From JAABRU01 sp050180235 (GTDB lineage: Bacteria; Desulfobacterota; Desulfobacteria; Desulfobacterales; Desulfococcaceae): 31,243 bases of DNA. Under the pieces are notes generated by a model that saw only the letters and a list, made by a program, of their open reading frames with translations, searched no databases and was not told the origin of the DNA. The position numbers and the translations under genes were made by a program. Positions 29,759 through 31,243 of this stretch are shown here, one piece after another. Position 1 is the first letter of the stretch; every line of letters begins with the position of its first letter. Where the stretch lies: positions 1-31,243 of the forward strand of contig JBFXEJ010000074.1 in NCBI GenBank assembly GCA_050180235.1. The letters are read 5' to 3'.

Positions 29759-30169
29759 ATGTTTTCCAGGTATTTCATTGCGGTGGCAGCATTGCTGTGT
29801 TTCTCTCAGGCAGCGTTTGCTGCTGATGACATTGGTCTGTCCAAAGAGTATTCCGTATGCATGGACAGGGCAAACGGCATTACCGAGAACATGATTGAAT
29901 GCTTTGCAGCAGAAACAAAAAAGCAGGATGCCCGTCTCAACAAGGTCTACAAAGAACTCATGAACGCTCTTTCTCCTGCACGAAAAAACCAGTTGAAGGA
30001 AGCCCAGCGGGCTTGGATAAAGTTTCGTGATGCAAATGTCAGTTATTGCGAAAATCCCGAGGGCGGATCAATAGCAAGGATAAATTCAAACCGATACTTT
30101 ATGTCTGCCACAGCAGCAAGGGCAAAGGAGCTTGAGGATTTCAGGGAAATGGAAAGGCTTGAGTACTGA
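29759..30169 (+). CDS. LprI-like (DUF1311) periplasmic protein under riboswitch control
   Basis: The 136-residue protein has a clear Sec signal peptide (residues about 1-21, ending A-F-A before A-D-D). The mature part matches the DUF1311/LprI family: C-M-D near 37, E-C-F-A-A-E near 52-57, then L-N-K-V-Y-K-E-L near 64-71, L-K-E-A-Q-R-A-W-I-K-F-R-D near 84-96 and a Cys a few residues on. Some LprI proteins inhibit lysozymes; most are uncharacterised. ATG 29759 follows AAAGGAG at good spacing. The 5' leader is long (about 320 nt from the promoter candidate) and carries the riboswitch plus a small hairpin (AGGCTGA/TCAGCCT near 29718-29739). Cyclic-dinucleotide control suggests a role in surface, biofilm or envelope physiology, which is inference. 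Confidence 0.85.
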   Translation: MFSRYFIAVAALLCFSQAAFAADDIGLSKEYSVCMDRANGITENMIECFAAETKKQDARLNKVYKELMNALSPARKNQLKEAQRAWIKFRDANVSYCENPEGGSIARINSNRYFMSATAARAKELEDFREMERLEY

Positions 30170-30199
30170 GCGATGCTGAATTGCTCAGCCCAAATGTCA

Positions 30200-30421
30200 T
30201 TAAGTTAAGGCATGTTGGCCCCGGAGGGGCATAATGTTTGCAGAAAATGTGAATTTTAAAACGGTTAAGGCCCGGAGGGGCGGCATGTTCCTGATATGTT
30301 CACATGCCGCTCCTGACGGAGCTTTTCTGCTACGTGAACCGGTACAACTGCTACAAACATGCCGTCCCTATGGGACGAACTTAATGGCATTGCCCTCAGC
30401 CCGGAGGTTCACCTCCGGGCA
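30200..30421. repeat. composite palindromic repeat patch
   Basis: There is no credible gene here. The patch holds related G/C-rich words: GGCCCCGGAGGGGCATAATG (from about 30212), a second GCCCGGAGGGGCGGCATGTT (from about 30270), CATGCCGTCCCTATGGGACG (from about 30358), and a perfect 10-bp-stem hairpin GCCCGGAGGT-TC-ACCTCCGGGC at 30399-30420. AGTTAAGGC/GGTTAAGGC recurs ahead of two of them. The pattern resembles dispersed composite intergenic repeats. The last hairpin might stop transcription ahead of the next gene, but no T-tract follows. Confidence 0.6.
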
Positions 30422-30511
30422 AAGAAAAGGGGAGAACGTAACAGGCATATTAAAAAAATATTATAAATTCAGATTTTTATAAACAAACCGCATACCCAAA
30501 GGAGAAAAGAG

Positions 30512-31175
30512 ATGAAAAAGACTATCATGACGGCAATCTGTATTCTGGCAGTGACAGCGACCGCAGCTTTCGGAACCGTTTGGAAGGTTGACAGCAATCA
30601 GGGCATTGTGGCGGATTTTACCACACTCCAGGCGGCCCATGATGACGGAAATGTGCAATCAGGGGGATACCCTGTATGTATCCGGTTCCCCGGTGCATTA
30701 CGGCAGTCTGACAGTGAGCAAACGGCTGAACATCATCGGCCCCGGTTATTTTCTGGAGGAAAATCCCAATACGCAGGTGGGTTTTCTTCCGGCCAAAGTG
30801 ACAAGCCCCACGTTTAAACCCGGTGCTGAAGAATCTGTGATTTCCGGGATGATGATTGACCAGGGTATGTATGTTCAGTGCGATGGTGTTGTTATCAAAA
30901 ACAACTATGTTCATACTCAAGGAAATGTTAATTGGGGCTCTAATAAAGATTTTATAATTAAAGCCAATAATGTGATAGTTTCCCAAAATTTTATCACCAG
31001 TAGCAGCGATTATTGTTGGCCTTTATATTTAGACGGTTATAATATTGTTGTTTCAAACAACTATATTTATAGATTGGGTACGGCAACTTCAGGGTCTTCC
31101 ATTATTGCGAATAATGTTTTCAAGAGTAATAGACATCCTGCAAAACTAAAGTCATATTCCCGGTTATTGCAATAA
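30512..31175 (+). pseudogene. frameshifted secreted beta-helix-type protein
   Basis: The gene starts at ATG 30512 after AAAGGAG with a signal peptide (M-K-K-T-I-M-T-A-I-C-I-L-A-V-T-A-T-A-A-F-G). The frame is sound to about codon 50, where it enters GGGGG (30662-30666). Continuing homology-like sequence is one frame over: G-D-T-L-Y-V-S-G-S, L-T-V-S-K-R-L-N-I-I-G-P-G-Y-F-L, then repeated I-x-N-N-Y-V and V-S-N-N-Y-I segments typical of right-handed parallel beta-helix (pectate-lyase-like) proteins. Removing one G joins the two frames smoothly (V-Q-S-G-D-T-L-Y-V). The second frame ends at TAA 31173-31175. The last 20 residues look unlike a beta-helix end, so a second disruption is possible. Composition becomes A/T-rich after about 30880. 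Function unknown. Confidence 0.65.
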
Positions 31176-31243
31176 ATCATCTTTTTCTGAATTTTCCGTC
31201 TTTAAGCAGCATTTTTCATAGTTCTTTTTTCAATTTTCATATT

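Noticed and set aside
30234..30482. 82-codon rightward frame after the LprI-like gene
   Set aside because: It is composed of the palindromic repeat patch and has neither ribosome-binding site nor domain.

Overview
The window looks like chromosomal DNA of a sulfate-reducing member of the Desulfobacterota, probably Desulfobacterales. The anchor is a complete dsrMKJOP operon (24.1-29.1 kb), the membrane complex of dissimilatory sulfate reduction. A large chemotaxis locus and many short palindromic repeats also fit the large, repeat-rich, motile members of that order. The genus cannot be fixed from this window.

Layout. 1-5.3 kb is a repeat-rich housekeeping/accessory stretch: the 3' tail of a transposase at the left edge, MITE-like repeats, a small membrane protein, a DUF1573 lipoprotein gene interrupted by an in-frame TGA (selenocysteine candidate or nonsense mutation), rsmI, a phosphopantetheinyl transferase carrying a tandem-repeat insert, a stand-alone cheB followed by what may be a cheR stub, and an Excalibur-domain protein. 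5.4-10.5 kb is read leftwards: lysS, an O-methyltransferase, cheX and two solo cheY genes, separated by further repeat elements. 11.1-23.0 kb is a rightward chemosensory locus in the order cheW, STAS protein, degenerate cheA, cheY, intact cheA, cheR, cheD, mcp, cheY, cheX-like, cheB, then a YbjQ-family gene. 23.3-29.3 kb is the dsr locus: a good sigma70-type promoter, an RsbRD_N-domain gene, dsrM-K-J-O-P with overlapping or tightly spaced genes, and three consecutive intrinsic terminators. 29.4-31.2 kb holds a GEMM-I cyclic-dinucleotide riboswitch with an overlapping terminator ahead of an LprI-like periplasmic protein gene, a palindromic repeat patch, and a frameshifted beta-helix gene.

How the genes work together. 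The chemosensory locus encodes a full pathway: receptor (Mcp), adaptor (CheW), kinase (CheA2), adaptation enzymes (CheR, CheB, CheD), response regulators (CheY) and phosphatase (CheX-like). Its oddity is a second CheA that keeps its phosphoacceptor histidine and CheW-like domain but has lost key ATP-site residues, next to a STAS protein. This suggests a phosphorelay or scaffold partner for the intact CheA. The dsr genes encode the complex that passes electrons between the menaquinone pool/periplasm and cytoplasmic DsrC. The RsbRD_N protein at the head of that operon is an uncharacterised candidate accessory or regulator.

The most promising leads are the kinase-dead CheA/STAS pair, the possible selenoprotein, the riboswitch-controlled LprI-like gene, the RsbRD_N-dsr linkage, and the nested MITE families, two of which share their ends. 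No CRISPR array, tRNA or rRNA was seen.
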